DNA of 64,000 nucleotides from Euglena gracilis (GCA_039621445.1 CP154956.1:29704667-29768666), one strand, 5' to 3'. Counted from the stretch's first letter, positions 13,156 to 26,055 are shown. Notes: generated from the sequence alone by a model not told the origin. Translations and numbers: made by a program.

Positions 13156-14705
13156 CTTCAAGGGTTGGGCTTCTTCCGCTGGGTTCATAAAACTGGTTGT
13201 GCGGATACCGAGTGTAAATGGGGTGGGAGACGCCGCCCCTGTCATTCGCCTCGGACCCTATTTCTTCCCCTCTGCGCATCCCTTGCCAAACGCCCCACAC
13301 CTACCTTCCTTTCCCTGTGTCCTTCCTTCCGGCTTTGTCACACCACACCCACACACCCCGGCACTCCCTCCCAGCGCTCTAACAAACAACCCAAAACACC
13401 ACACCAAGGCGCCACAAGCAAAGCAGTCCAGCAAACACCCAAGACGCACACCGCCAGCAGCTCGGGCTCACCCGGGGAAACAGTCGAAAGCATCAACAAG
13501 GGCAGTAAAGGTCCCGTTCCTGCACCGCTTTTTGCGTGTTTTTTTTTTTTCGCTTCCAGGGGGAAAGTCCCAGAGGTTTCGACGTGCGGAGCCCATTTCT
13601 GGACCCCCAAAGACACCACATTTTTACCAAGGTCCCAGGGGTCATACCCAGGCTGTTTTTTTTACCAACCCCGGGGGGGGAGGGGGGTCCGGAGTGCCTG
13701 TGAGTGCCTGCCCAGGCAGGCACTACCCCCCTGTGGGGGGGGGACGGATTTCGGCCTGTGCCCAGGCACATTCCTTTGAAAATAGGCTATTTTTGGCTCC
13801 CCGGCGCCTTCAGCGCCGGGGTTGTGCTAGGGCACTTTTGGCCGTGTGCCCCCCGGGGGGGGGTCGAATTGGGAGTGCCTTGTAGGGCCTGCCCAGGCAG
13901 TCACCAGGGGATTTCTTAAGGACCCCCCCGGGGGGGTCCGGTCTCCGGCTTGCAAAAAGGCTGCTGGCTGGATTTGAGCTGGCTGGCTGGACCCCCCACC
14001 CCCCCGGGGGGGGGGGGGGGGGGGCTGGAGGGGGCTGGGCTGGGCTGGGTCGGTGAAAAACAAAATTTTCTAAATTTTTTTTGCCATTTTCGACATTTTG
14101 GTGGATGGAGCTAGATCAAGGCTGAGGGGCTGTGATGGAGGAAGCTGTGTGAGTGGAAAAAATGCAGGGATAGGTGACCTGGGCAGTCCAGTTGGCTGGC
14201 CGGCCAGCGGCCGGCTGGCCCGGCCTCTGGCCGGGCTGGACCCGACTTTATTTCACTCGACCCCCCCCTGGGGGGGGGGGGGGCTCCCAGCCCGAATTTG
14301 GACTGTTGGCTGGATTTGAGCTGGCTGGCTGGCTGGACCCCCCGGGAGGTAGGGTACCCTCCGGCTTAAGAAATCCCCTGGCAGGCACCCCCCCCCCCCA
14401 GGGTGGGGTCGGCACCTGACTAAATTACAGCTTGGTCATACCGCCAAAAAAAAAAGAATTTTGCTCATTTTTTTGCAATCTCTCGTCACCATGTTTTCAA
14501 ACCCCCCGTGGTCACACAGCCAAAATCAAAAATTTTGGACATTTGCGCAAATGCGCAAATCACCATAAAAAAGCTGGAGTGCGAATCCGGCCGCCTAAGA
14601 TAAAAAAGCTACACACAGGCGGCCCTTGATGGGGGGTGGCCTGGGCAACGGGCGATTGTTGGACATAAGGGAGGGGGGGAGCGTATGGCTCAAAAAAACT
14701 CACAC
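13156..14705. other. Repeat mosaic with GGCTGG and AGGCAGGCAC palindromes
   Basis: CT-rich sequence (13260-13420) is followed by paired blocks. The palindrome GTGCCTGCCCAGGCAGGCAC is at 13704-13723, with related forms near 13750 and 13890. GAGCTGGCTGGCTGG lies near 13976 and again near 14319, next to facing C and G runs. This resembles nested inverted-repeat elements. No gene identified. Confidence 0.4.
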
Positions 14706-14742
14706 CTGGACAGCTTGGGGAGCTTGATCCCCCTCGGTTGCA
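14706..14742 (-). CDS. Possible small exon
   Basis: On the minus strand TTTCACAG precedes 37 nt that could encode QPRGIKLPKLS and end at CCAG|GTGTGAG, a good GT donor. Two larger open frames overlap the same region (to about 15110) and neither is clearly better. It may belong to a gene lying between the large duplicated-module locus and the PQ-loop gene. No homology recognised. Confidence 0.28.
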
Positions 14743-15954
14743 CTGTGAAACCGCAGCGGGGCGGAGGTCGGATGCCTGCCCCTCCCACCCCCTGTGAACC
14801 CCAGTCTGCAACTCCTCTGGCAGCGGCGTGAGCCGCCCCCACCCGAAGCCCTGGGTCAGCGTCCCTCCGGGCGGGGGACACCCACCTTGTGACATCAGAC
14901 CACCCTGGTCCCAACACACGACGGAGGCAGCACGGGGGGGGGGGGGGGGCACAGCGGGGGTCAGGGAACGAGGGGTCAGTAGGCCAGCGGCTGCCAAAAG
15001 CGGCACTGGCTCCCGGTCCTTTGGCGGGCCTGTCTGCGACGGGGGCGGGCCAGGCTGCCCTCGGACCCGGCGGGGCGACGCGGTCCCGATCGGGGAACGC
15101 ACCCGGGTTTCCAACCCGGAAAATAAAACCGCAAATATTTCCTTTGCTTTGCAATATTGCAGCATTTTCGATCTCAGATTTGAAACGACTGTGTTTGCCG
15201 TTGCATGCCTGTCTGAGAGTCTGCCTGTATGTTTCAGTCTGTCTTTTGGATGTGTGTCTGCCTTGAACGAGTGCAACCAGGGAGCATGTGTATATTTCTT
15301 GTACGTCCACACATTATTTTATTGCCACCCCCTTTGCAAGTGGCAAATGAGGGGGGCAGGTAATTAAATAATTGAAAAAATTAGAATAATGACAAACATC
15401 ACGCATTGTTCCTCTTCATTTCTCATTTGTTAAATGTGATTGTTCGAATTGTTCTAATTTTTTATGTATTAGAAGAATCAGAGTAATGACAAATATCAAA
15501 TGTTTGCTATTATTCTTACTCTTCTGACTGCATAAAAAAAGAATACTATGAATAATCACACACAACAAATGTGGAGGAAGAGGAACAACACAAATTCATC
15601 TTTTGCATTCAATTTCCTTGAAAGTATACCTCCCTTGGTTGCACTAAGGCTTTTTGTCTGTGTATGGCCGGCGCTGATTTCGCTAACTTTACTTTGCTAA
15701 CTTAAATCTACCCCCCCCCCCTAGAGGGTGGTTGTGTGTGGGGGGGGGGGTTCAGAAAAGGTGGGTGGGCGGGCCTGGGAAAAGTACCCCCCCCCCCCGC
15801 CCGGGGTTCCCCGGGTTCCGTAAATGAACCAGATTGGTCCATTCTCAGATTTTCTTGAACGCACCCAGGGGTGTCATTTACAATCTTTTGGTGTTGTAAA
15901 CCACCCCAAATAATGCCCCCCCGGGGTATTATTTTTCGCCCGAAGTCCCGGCCT

Positions 15955-16310
15955 GAGGGGGGGGGGTATTATTTGGAGGGGGAGGGTGTTATTTTTCCAA
16001 AATTTTCGACAATTTTCGAAGTCCCGTAAAACCCAAAATAGCACCCCAAACCCCCCTTTGGGGTCATTTTTTGCACTTTCTTGTGAAATTTACCATTTTT
16101 GGGAGGTCAGATGAGCCAGAAAAATTGATTTTTTTTCGTAACTTGTTGTCAGAGATTGTGATTTTCACCTACATTTTCAGGTTAAAATCCAGGCCTTCGG
16201 CCCGAAACCGGGGGGGGGGGGTATTATTTCGGCGGACGAAGTCGGACCCCAAGGGGGGGGGTATTATTTGGGGGGAGGGTATTATTTGGAGGGGGGGGGG
16301 GTTATTTCAT
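15955..16310. repeat. GGGGTATTATTT repeat block
   Basis: The word GGGGTATTATTT or close variants recurs about six times (for example 15963, 15983, 16208, 16258 and 16278), separated by G runs and by one AT-rich spacer. Confidence 0.7.
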
Positions 16311-16419
16311 TCCTTCATTGCTTTGAATAGGTTTGGTCAGGTTTAGGAAATTCCTTAAAAAGAAAAACAAATTTAGATCTTGAGTTAGCCCAAGATACCA
16401 ATGCATACACTAGACAGAC

Positions 16420-16429
16420 AGACATGGAT

Positions 16430-16464
<35 letters not shown>

Positions 16465-16490
16465 TACATACACACATACATACATTCTTA
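16420..16490. repeat. GACA then CATA tetranucleotide repeat
   Basis: About ten GACA units are followed by ACATACACACATACAT, seen by reading. Confidence 0.85.
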
Positions 16491-16717
16491 ATGACTCCTC
16501 GGGGCGTCAAGAATTCACAGTGGGGTCGGGGGAAAATATTGGTGTATTGGTGGAATAGTGTTAGAGTTGAGAGTTAGGCCTAACTTATTGATTAGTGTTA
16601 GGTGTGCAAGTTAGGCCTAAATTAAGACTGGACTCTTTACACTAACTCTATTCCACCGATAACGCAAAAAAAATTTCTGGACCCCCTGGGACTTCTTAAT
16701 GCCCCCCCCCCGGGGGG

Positions 16718-16869
16718 ATGTATGTATGTATGTATGTATGTATGTATGTATGTATGTATGTATGTATGTATGTATGTATGTATGTATGTATGTATGTATG
16801 TATGTATGTATGTATGTATGTATGTATGTATGTATGTATGTATGTATGTATGTATGTATGTATGTATGT
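16718..16869. repeat. (TATG)n microsatellite
   Basis: About 37 uninterrupted TATG units immediately follow a CCCCCCCCCCGGGGGG hairpin. The long open frames reading MYVCMYVC and IHTYIHTY across it are artefacts of the repeat. Confidence 0.95.
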
Positions 16870-17849
16870 CAGCTGCCACATGTATACATGCGTATATGCA
16901 CAGGGTGTGCAGAACGCTGGGTTGTAAGCCATCGGGGTGGTCAGCCCCTCCTCAGAGGAGGGCCGGCCAGTGCCCTACCCACCGCTACCCACGGAGGGCA
17001 GCCTTGCTGGCGAGAGCGGACATGGGGTAATAGGGGCTTGCTGACGGAAGGCAGGGGCGCCAGGCTCTGAAACTGAATCTCCGGTTCTTGGTCTTTGAGA
17101 CACTTGCCACGCGGATCAACAGACCCCCAACCACGCAGATGCCTTGAGCACTCCAGGGGACAATTGCGGCCCGCCGGCTGGGAAAAGGCTGTCCCTCGGG
17201 TCTGATCCCCTGCTCCCCCAGAGGTGGAGGATCTGAGGGGGAAGCAATGCTCAAGATGGAAGCAATAAAGTAGAAGTTGTAATAATAATTATAAGAATAA
17301 TAAACCAAACCGTGGGCCATTTTGAGAGCCCTCAACGCCAGATTCTTGAGGGCTTCCCAAAACCCAACATCGGAGTGCCCTGTCGGTTGTCGTAGGGCTT
17401 GAAATCGAGACAAAAAGCCCAAATCGAGCCACAATTCTGAGATAAAACTCCAAAAACAATCAGAACCCAGCGTTTTGGACCATTTTTGAACCCTTTCCCT
17501 AAAATCATACCAAAAAAATGTTTGTTTCGGTTCAGATGGGCTGACGAAGTTCCAACTTTATTTCAACTGACCCCAGGGGAGCTGGCTGGGGAAAACAGGT
17601 GTTCAGTGAATGGACCCCCAAGGAGTATTCCCGTATATAGTATTCTCTGACCCCCACCGCCTCATCAACACCAACGCCTGCAACCACCGCCAGTCACATT
17701 TGGGTTGTCAGCAACGAGGTGCCCGGCACACACCGCCACCAGGGAAGCCAAAACCACACCAAGTGGGTGCTCCGAGTCACAGGGGGTGGATGCAGGGCTC
17801 TCAGCAGCCCCATGGCAGGGGAGGGTACTTGGGATGTGGTGTGCATGTG

Positions 17850-18305
17850 TGTGAGAGGGAGCAGGAGGGAGAGGGTGAGGGAGAGGGAGAGGAGAGGAGA
17901 GGTGACGTGACGCGCTCGCACGCGCGTGCACACGCACACGTGCGTGCAGGCAAACGGACGCGCGCGCACGCACGCACGCACACACACACACACACACATG
18001 CGCGCACATACACGCACACATAGATGTACACACGCACACACACATGCGCGTGTGTCCTTTATCAAGAAAGTCACCCATGCTTCCCGCCTGCCATGGTCGA
18101 GCCGGGTCCCTGGGGGTGAGGAGGTGGGCGAGAAATGGCTTTGGCGAACGGAGGGAGAGGCAGACAGGCCCTCTACATGCAATTTCAGTCGAGGGGCGTT
18201 TGCTTTCGGCTCCGTGAGAGACCCCACAGCCGGCGGGTGTGTGAGCGTATGTGTGTGGGTGTGTGGGTGCGGGTGCGGGTGCATGTGTGTGCGGATGCCC
18301 TCGGC
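17850..18305. repeat. GAGGGA and CA/CG-rich low-complexity tract
   Basis: A purine-rich GAGGGAGAGG segment passes into CGCACGCA/CACACA repeats (17930-18050). A second GTGTGGGTGCGGGTG segment follows at 18235-18290. Confidence 0.8.
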
Positions 18306-18607
18306 AGGCAGAGGCCAAGCGAACACCCAACCTCAGAAAGCAAGGGTCTGTGGCGTGGGGATGAAGGTCCCGAAACCCCCTGCACTGACCCCCCCCCTCA
18401 CTGACCGACAGCCAACCGCAATGACGACAAGGGGTATTGAAAATTCGGTTTCGGCATTGAGGCACACTAAAATCCTCATTTGCACGACACTCTATGCGGA
18501 AGGCGATCACCATTCCCCGGTGTAGCATTTTAGGCGGACCTCCCCCGGCCTCGCACATCCGCACATCGATATATTGCACTGGGGGGAGATGGACACTCGG
18601 CCCCGAC

Positions 18608-18739
18608 CTGCGTGCGACGGGTCGGCCGTCCCTGACCTTTCCGGGGTGGGGTCCCCCGCCTGCCTCGGGCCCGCGGCTTGGAATGGGCTGCCACCGGAGG
18701 GATTGACATAGCGAGCGGCGTTTCGTCTGCGTCGTGGGG
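18608..18739 (-). CDS. Candidate 44-codon internal exon
   Basis: On the minus strand GTGGGGCAG precedes a phase-0 open stretch of exactly 132 nt that ends CGCACGCAG|GTCGGGG, giving conventional acceptor and donor. The product starts PHDADETPLAMSIPPVAAH and becomes basic (KPRARGRRGTPPRKGQG). GC-rich codon use matches the sure exons. No family recognised. A second minus frame is also open here, so this is tentative. Confidence 0.38.
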
Positions 18740-20150
18740 CTGCCCCACCCGCCCTGGAACGGTGTGGAGAGGAACGCCCTCAGGCACTGCGCCACTGTGG
18801 GGGGACCACTCAAGTAGGTTCGGAGGGGGGGCGGGGGACAAGAACCCCCCCCGGGAAGTTGGCTGCACCAGTTTGGCGAGAACAGTGGAGGAGGCCAACT
18901 TTCCACACGGCCAGCTGGCGAGTACAGGCACATGGAACAGCCGGTGCCACAACGGTCAGGAATACCCCCTCAGCATTCCAAGGCCAAATCTTGCTCGCCG
19001 GGGGGAAATTGGGAGAGGGGATTTGCACTTTTAGACCCTTAACTGAAGGAGACTCGCTTTTGGCTACCATGCACCAGCAAAAAATCGCTTCCAAATGGTT
19101 GCGCCCTGCCTGGGATCTGTAGATTTTTTCGACTTGCAAAAAGTTGTTCTGCAGATGGAAATATGAATGTAGATCCCTCTCAAAAAACCAACTCAGCCTC
19201 AACAGGATCTCCTTTGTTCGGTCCACCGAAGGGGGGTGGTTTATTCAAAGAATTGTTGCTTGAAGCCTGACCTTCACCGCCCAAAATACCACTTTTTGAC
19301 AAAAATTGTCCAAAATGGCATTTTTTCACGATAAATGGTGAGATCAATCAGGGGGGGGGAAATGCGCTGGACGGCCCTCAGAAAAAATGCGCAAAAATGC
19401 GCAAAAAAATGCGCAAAAAATGCGCTGAGCTTGTGACATTCCTAAGGGAAAAAGGACATAGATAAAAATTAAACCCAAATCACCAAACAGTAACCCAAAA
19501 TTAAACCAAAATCACCAAAAAAAGCTGAAATGAAGGCATTTTGGCCAAAAAATGCATGACCAAGGCGTCACTCTCCGTTCACCATAACCAACAATATCAG
19601 CCATGGTTGCCCCTTACTTGTGACCAGGGGAGTGGGATTCCCGCCTTGGTTACGTGTCAATGTGGGGTCTCTGAAACCCCTAGTGTCCTCATCGTCATTG
19701 GATGAGTACCCACACCTCATCAACCAAGGGTTTTCTCTTGAGGCGGGTCCCTTGGGTGGAAAAAAAGTGCGAAAATGGGTTCGTTGGTTACAGAAATGGG
19801 TCAGTTAAACGAGGGCAAAATTCGGTGAGCATGTGATTTGGGTGGAAAATGTGCAAAATTGGGCAAAAAATGCGCAAAAATGCGCAAAAAATGGAGAATG
19901 TGCAAAAACGGGGGGGGGGAAATGTGCAAAAAATGCGCATTTTTGAAAAATTGACAAAAATGTGCAAAAAATGCGCAAAAATGCGGAAAAATGCGCAACG
20001 CATTTCCCCCCCCCTGGATCAATGCTCGGAAAATTATTTTGGGAGGAGGTTCTGCAGCCAAATAAAAATGTCCCACGGCTTCCACCCTCTTCACCAGGGA
20101 GGGGTGAAAGTTTGTCCTTTGGTTGTGTTTCTGCCTGAGCAGGGGTTTTA
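18740..20150. other. AT-rich region with TGCGCAAAAA repeats
   Basis: No gene seen. Words AATGCGCAAAAA recur at 19387-19425 and 19870-20000, in the latter case around a CGGGGGGGGGAAATGTGC block. This suggests a repeat element with inner inverted copies. Confidence 0.45.
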
Positions 20151-21600
20151 AGGGGGGGGGTCGCTGAGCTCTTATCTTTTTAGAGTAAGATCGAAGCTTA
20201 CCCCTGGGGAAAAGCGGGGTCACCCCCCCCGGGTCGGGGCCACCTCGGGAACCGGCGGATTATCACCATGATCCCGGTTCCGTTCCCGGAATTATTCTTT
20301 TGCAGTTGCGAGCGGCTGGATTTCTAGTTTCCGAATCACCTCCGTTTGACCCCCCGCCCAGGCTTTTGCTCAAGGACCCCCGGGGGGGGGGGGGTACTGT
20401 CTGGCCAATCGGCTAGACACTGGAAAAAAAATGGACTAGCTAGCCCCCCCTCCCCCCCCGGGGGGGGGGGGGCGGTCCGGGGGTCCCCCTAATGGGAAAA
20501 TTTTTTTTCCTCCGGCGCTGCGCGCCGAGGTGAAAATGAGGTTTTTAATAGGTTTTTGGCTGATTTTGTTCCAAAAATTCCCCGAAAAAATTCCGGCGCT
20601 TCGCGCCGGTCACTGGAAAAAAAATTTCCACTAGCTAGCCCTTCTAGCAGACCCCCCCCCCCAGGTGGGTCTGCTAGAAATCCCACTAGCCAAATTTGGA
20701 CTAGCTGCACCCCCGGGGGGGTACTGCAATCCCTTAAGCAAGGGCCTGTCCTCGCCAGGCCCGAGTTATTCAGCCACGAAGGGGTCCAAACTGGGTAGGA
20801 TTGGCCCGCCCGCCCCCCCTCTTCCGACTCTGCCATTTCGCCGGGGTCCAGAAATCGGTCAAAAAATCAATTTTTGGAAAATATCTCGAGAAAACATACA
20901 TTATCTCCGGAAATGTCGGTCTGACGAAATGTACCCCCGGAGGCCCTCTATCACCCCCTGTTCGCCGTTTTGACTGCAGACACGCCTGGCCCGTGATCTG
21001 GCGCACTTTTGCGGCCCATAACGGCCATTTTGGGGTGTTTCTTGGGCCGTTTTTTTTTGTTAAAAAAATCGGGGTTTTCAAAATATCTCGACAATGAAGC
21101 AAAATAAAAGAAAATGTCCGGAGAGCAAAAATGAAGCCCTTGGAATGCCCTATCCAACCATGGTTTACTTTCCCCCAACTCTTCGTGTAGCCCGAGTTAC
21201 GGCCAGTTTTTCTGGGGCCATTTGGGCCGTTTCGAGGTCAAAAAACCGATGTCACCAAAATATCTCGAAAATGAAGCAAAATCAAAGGAAATGTCCGGAG
21301 ACCTAAATTGAAGCCCTTAAAATGCCCTATCTAACACTATTTTGATTTCCCCGCAACTCCCCGCCCAGCCCGAGTTACGGCCATTTTTTTTGGCCGATTT
21401 TGGCCATTTTGTACAGGTTTGGCTTTTGACTTGGCCGTTTTTGGCCATTTTGGGGTCAAAAAAAATGGGAAAAAATCAAAAAAATTTTGCCCAAAACGAT
21501 GTTTTTGGCCTCCCATTAAGAGCTCAGCACTATTCAAAACCTGGTTCTGGGGAAATCCCGATAGGTTAGTGATGTTTTCAACCCCAGGGTGGGGAAAAAT
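20151..21600 (+). mobile_element. Family E repeat, copy 1 (with family A element inserted)
   Basis: The left part contains CTTTTTAGAGTAAGATCGAAG, then GGCGGATTATCACCATGA and TTTCCGAATCACCTCCG. These recur in reverse complement near 59270-59400. The right part carries repeated modules (about 20875, 21085 and 21270) of the type ATATCTCGAAAATGAAGC ... AATGTCCGGAGA ... CCCGAGTTACGGCCA. The same modules occur at 56740-57260 and 58800-59150. A family A element (20359-20748) interrupts it. No coding capacity recognised. The ends are not precisely fixed. Confidence 0.6.
20359..20748. mobile_element. Family A MITE-like element, copy 2, nested in family E
   Basis: The 390-bp element has ends CAGGCTTTTGCTCAAGGA and CCCTTAAGCAAGGGCCTG. 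Flanks CCCCCGCC (20351-20358) and TCCTCGCC (20749-20756) are a decayed 8-bp duplication. The related sequence at about 59260-59285 (minus strand) reads through the site uninterrupted with a single TCCCCGCC, which is an empty-site control for the insertion. Confidence 0.85.
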
Positions 21601-23084
21601 GCCAACAGGTTAGCAACTGGATGTGCTGTGCATGCGCATATGCTGATGGAACGAAGGGCATTTGGTGTGGGCAGCGTCCAGCGACCTTCAAGGAAAAGGC
21701 AGGCTCAGCACAGTGAACGAGCGATGACCCCGAGGCAGATGGCCGAGTGGAGACGGGTGGCGAGCCCGAGCAAGGATTCCGGGGGCACCTCCAGTGTGGT
21801 GTTCCGCGTCGAATGGAGGGGTGGTTGAAGAACAGGACACAGATCACAAGCACCCCAGTGATTTCTGTGCGTGTCATTTGTTGGGTTTCTGTGGTGGTCC
21901 GTCATCGTCAATGTAATGACAGGCAATGCACTGTCATCACTGGCACTGCCATCATGTGGCAGCAACACCCCTGAAAACCCTCGCTGACTGCCCCGAAGGA
22001 CCCCCAACTTCATTGCTTTCCCATTTCGGCTGGAAAACCGCACATTGTTCCCGGTAAAGGACTCCTCTGTTTCACGGGGAACTTGTGGGAATCGAGTTTT
22101 GCCAGGTGTCGGGAAACGGCAGGTGGGGCCCTACATGACGAATATATGTTCTCAATCTGGCCTGAGACAGCAGAACCAACGGTGTGCTTCCTACACGGCG
22201 AACGCAAATTCCACTCCAGGGTTTCCAACCCAGCAGAATTAACTGGTGCCTTTGCGGCACTGGCACCCCCAGCTTCCCCATGTGCGACTGTGCAAAAACT
22301 ACGAGTTTTTATTTGGTTTTCTTCCTTTTCCCGCTGCAATCCCTGACAATCTGGCTCCAACAACAATCATTGTGGAATACAAAAATGGGCAGCCACTTCA
22401 AAGCACACTGGAGGTTTCGAAGCCGCGAGCGCACAAGGCAGTTGGAGACGGACACCAGCCCTCCCTCCCTGCTGTACCCCTATAACCCTTCCTGGACTGG
22501 GTCGGGGCTGCCGCTGACGAAAAAAATTCCTGCAAAAGAGAAATCTCAAAAAAGTTTTTGGGGGAAGGGCAACGCAAAAAAAATGGGAAAAAATACAGCT
22601 TGCAAAAATGCAAGTTGTTTGCTTTAGGGCAGTGCAAAATTATCCGGGGGGGTTATGGTCCAAATTGGAGACTAAAAGTTAGGGGGGTTGATGTGCACGT
22701 GTCTGGATGTCGTGGGAGACATGTCCTGACCAGAAAGGTCAGGAAGAGGCAATTCTGACAGGCATTTGGCCAGCCAGCAGACGATGGAGGCCAGCCCAAC
22801 GGCAGCCCCGAGGGATGTGGTGCACCGTAAGGCTTGCTGCCCCGTCCCACACTACTCATGGGGTGAGAGGCAGGCATCTCTCATTAGACAGCGGGCCGCC
22901 GCCCCCGCCACCACAAGAGCAGCGCGGGGGGAGGGGCAGCCGGGGGTCCAAGCAATGCTTGACACTCCGGGGCAGGGGGCGATGGCCTGGCAGGCGAAAC
23001 AAAAAACCAGGGCAGTGACGCTTTTGTTGAGAAACTGTGCGGAGTGAAGTACTCCCGGCGGAAGAATACCGTACCAGCAGGGTC

Positions 23085-23620
23085 ACGGTAGGAGGAGCTC
23101 CGTAGGAGGAAGCTCTCGAGCACTCGAACGTGCTCGAACGGCAACGTCCTCGAGCCTCCTCGTATTTCGTTCGAGATCGTTCAAGAAGGTTCGAGGAGGC
23201 TCGAAAGCCTCCTCGAAGGAACTCGAAAATATGTATTGGACCGTGAAACTGAAAGCAAGAAACATATATTTTCAACTAATTTCAACTCCCTTTTGTTGCT
23301 GATGCCCTTTTGTATACAACTGTTCGGAGGGCCCAAAAATAACAAAATCTCTTGTGGTGCATATGTCTTGTGTGTGTAAATCCCCTTTATTGTACAAGTC
23401 CTGTTTTTGCAGAGGGGCCCCAAAAACATCCCCATGCATGTGCGTAGGAGGAGGCCCTAGAGCCTCCTCGAACGTGCTCGAACGACATTCGAGGAGGCTT
23501 TCGGGCCTCCGAATGACATTCGAGGTCGTTCGAGGGGGTTGTTTAAGCCCCCTCCCTTGAGGGGAGGGGCTTAAAAACGTTCGCGGAGGCTCGAGGTCGA
23601 AGGTTGAGCTCGAGGCTCCT
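23085..23620. repeat. CTCGAACG/GAGGAGGCT inverted-repeat block
   Basis: Two clusters (about 23085-23230 and 23445-23620) are built from words such as CTCGAACGTGCTCGAACG, TTCGAGGAGGCTCGAA and AGCCTCCTCGAA in both orientations. They can pair with each other across about 220 bp of ordinary sequence. This looks like the arms of a fold-back element. Confidence 0.7.
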
Positions 23621-24264
23621 ACAGTAACCCCCCCCATAACGAACCAGTGAGACCCCCACTGGGTATGAAACGTCAACCTTTCTTGGCATGAGTTTGGCTC
23701 TTCTGCCTCGCACTCACTCTGATCGACAAGCTCACCCATTCGAACAATTTGGCTGACAATTTGGCAACAAGTGTTCTGTTGTATTTTGAAACACAGCATT
23801 TCAGTGGCAAACGTACATTTGGGGCAGGGCACAGATGCTCCGGACAATGGTGGAAAATGGCATTTGGCCCTGCAGCCACCTGACACATGCAGATATGCCA
23901 GCCTCCATCTCCCCCTGCTTCAAGGGGCAGAGAGAGGCAACCATTAAGCTCCGGCCAGGACCAACCGAAGTTATCATTCGATGGACTGGTCACTCTGGAA
24001 CCCCAAAGCCTATCCACAGTGTCAAGGAATTTCATATGTGGGGGGGCGTCCTGCCAAATGCCGGGATGTTCCCAAAACCTGACAAAAAAGAAACCAAATT
24101 GCTGAGGTAAACTGCCCCCATAGACCTTTCCAACCACTTCGACCCCATTTCCAAAAAAAAATTGCCCTGTGTTGAACAATACTCAGCTCAGCCAGCCTGG
24201 GCTGTCCTGGATCGAGCTGGGAATCGTTGGCCGGAAAAAGGGCTTGTCGGCTCGGCTTTTTTTA

Positions 24265-24600
24265 AGGACCACCCCACCAGGTTTCCAGCCCCTCCCCCAG
24301 GTTTCCTTCACCCCCCCCCCCGTCTAAGCAAGGGGGAAAACCCTGACTGCAAAAAGATCGGCACTTAGTTAAAAGGAAAAATTTTCCTTATTTGGGGGTA
24401 TGCTTAAACTCATCGACATTTGACTGGGTAAAAAATCAAACAATGCCTCACAAAATCAGGCTGCAGAAGTTCCTAAAACGTCAAAATTTCCGAGAATCTC
24501 TTTTAAAAACACGCAAAACAAGCCCCGAGAAGATGACCTTTTAAAGATGGGTAAGGACCGGGGAGTGTTTAGAAGGGTGTTGCTTAGACAAAGGGGGGGT
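24265..24600. mobile_element. Family G repeat, copy 1
   Basis: The segment ends AAAGATGGGTAAGGACCGG followed by a TTAGACAAAGG block. Its inside (GACTGCAAAAA, then AAATCAGGCTGCAGAA, then ATCTCTTTTAAAAA) parallels 35600-35940 in order and spacing. No ORF. Confidence 0.55.
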
Positions 24601-25689
24601 GGGAGGTGCTTCCACTGGACAAAACCTGAGCCACCAAACTGACAATTGTATTCACTTGGATGTGAATGGAACCAAATGCTCTAGACAAGGGGTTTTGCAT
24701 ACTGGAGGGGAGCAGATTAAGATTACCTTGGAAGAAGGGAGCTCCACCCCCCCAGATGCAAAAAGGTCTGGGTTTGGGTCCATAATTATCAAGGCGGTTG
24801 AATTCTTTTTGAAAAAAATGCCAAAAATGATGGAAAAATGGGGGTGTTTGAGGCTTTCCCTATAGAGATAAACCGAAAAAAATGGCATAAAAACTGCAAT
24901 TTGACGAAACAAAATAAAATTTGTGGAAAATGCGGCGTTGTTTTTGATGTGTTTTTTGTGTACTCCAAATGCTCTTGAACACAAAAAGGCCTCCATCTGG
25001 AGCACGACAAGCTTAAATTGGAAATTGGATGACGGGGGAAGGCTTGGCACAACTGAGTTGGAAGGCGAACACACACATTTCATGGCGCACCTCATCCGAT
25101 GACGACCGAGGCGGGGCAGGTCCTGGGCAGAGCCACCACCATGCCAGAGCAAAGCCCCAGCGACTGGTGGGGGACACAAAGGGATGTCTGGGAGTGACAT
25201 GCACCGCGGCCGGCTGCGGCCACTGCAGCTGCACTGCTGCTCATCATTTCCGCGTGGCTGGGGATGCAACGGTTACTCTGCCACGGAAATACGGATCCTG
25301 AAAGGCTTGCCAGACGCCCAAAAATTGTTGGCTTTGTTTGCAGTGGCATTTGAAAAAAATTGGTTTGGAAGGGGCATTCCAGTGAGTACCACACCTCCAG
25401 GCAGTTGGTATTTTGGTGGCGTTGACGGAATTTGTCGGGATTTGTCGGGTCTTGAACACTGGAGGGGTCCAGGACCACATGACTTTGGAAGGATTTGATC
25501 AGAGGTCAATGAAGTGAATGTCCGCTGTTGAACAATGTGGTTGACCTTTGTAGGCACCTATGATCAGTTTCTATTTTGGTGCTCCAATGTGCCCTGGTTG
25601 GCCCTGGTTGGCAAATAATCAGCCATGGGTGGGAGCATGCCAATAAAAATAGGCATGTATCCAGACCATCCAATGCAGTTTTAAGCAGT

Positions 25690-26055
25690 GTTGCCCCCCC
25701 CTTTTTTTGCCCACTTTTGCCCACTTCTGGCCTCTATTGTCCGCTTTGGGCAGCTTTTGGGCACTTCTTTTTGCCCACATTTGGCCACATTAAATTCCCT
25801 TTGGCCCTTCTGGAAGCTTCTTGTTTCTTTGGGGTCACTTTGAGCCCACTTTTGGCCACTTTTGGCAATGTTTAGGTCACTTTTGGCCTTCTTTGCCCCC
25901 CTTCACCCACTTTTCGTTTTTGCCCACTTTCGCCATTTTGGCCATTGCGGCCATTTTTAGAAAACCGTTGCCAACTTTTGGCCACCTCTATTGCTTTTCT
26001 GGTAACTTTTGGCCACTTTTTGCCGGCTTTATCGCTTTTGGTCACTTTAGTAAAA
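25690..26055. repeat. TTTTGGCCAC word repeat
   Basis: Dozens of degenerate TTTTGGCCACTTTTGGC words occur in succession. The same kind of sequence forms the cores of family F elements at 30960-31110 and 33850-34205. Confidence 0.7.

Larger units (their letters stand above)
14743..18607. other. Intron or intergenic region with microsatellites
   Basis: A GC-rich block up to about 15110 could be partly coding (open minus frame through RVRSPIGTASPRR and on to KDREPVPLLAAAGLL), but its borders are not resolved. The rest is AT-rich DNA followed by the simple repeats listed separately. Confidence 0.35.

Noticed and set aside
16718-16869. Open frames encoding MYVC or IHTY repeats (also at 47176-47338)
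   Set aside because: Translation of tetranucleotide microsatellites, open in every frame without stops.
17665-18933. A 422-codon minus-strand open frame
   Set aside because: Most of it crosses CA/GT-rich low-complexity DNA; no domain and no support outside the short candidate exon.
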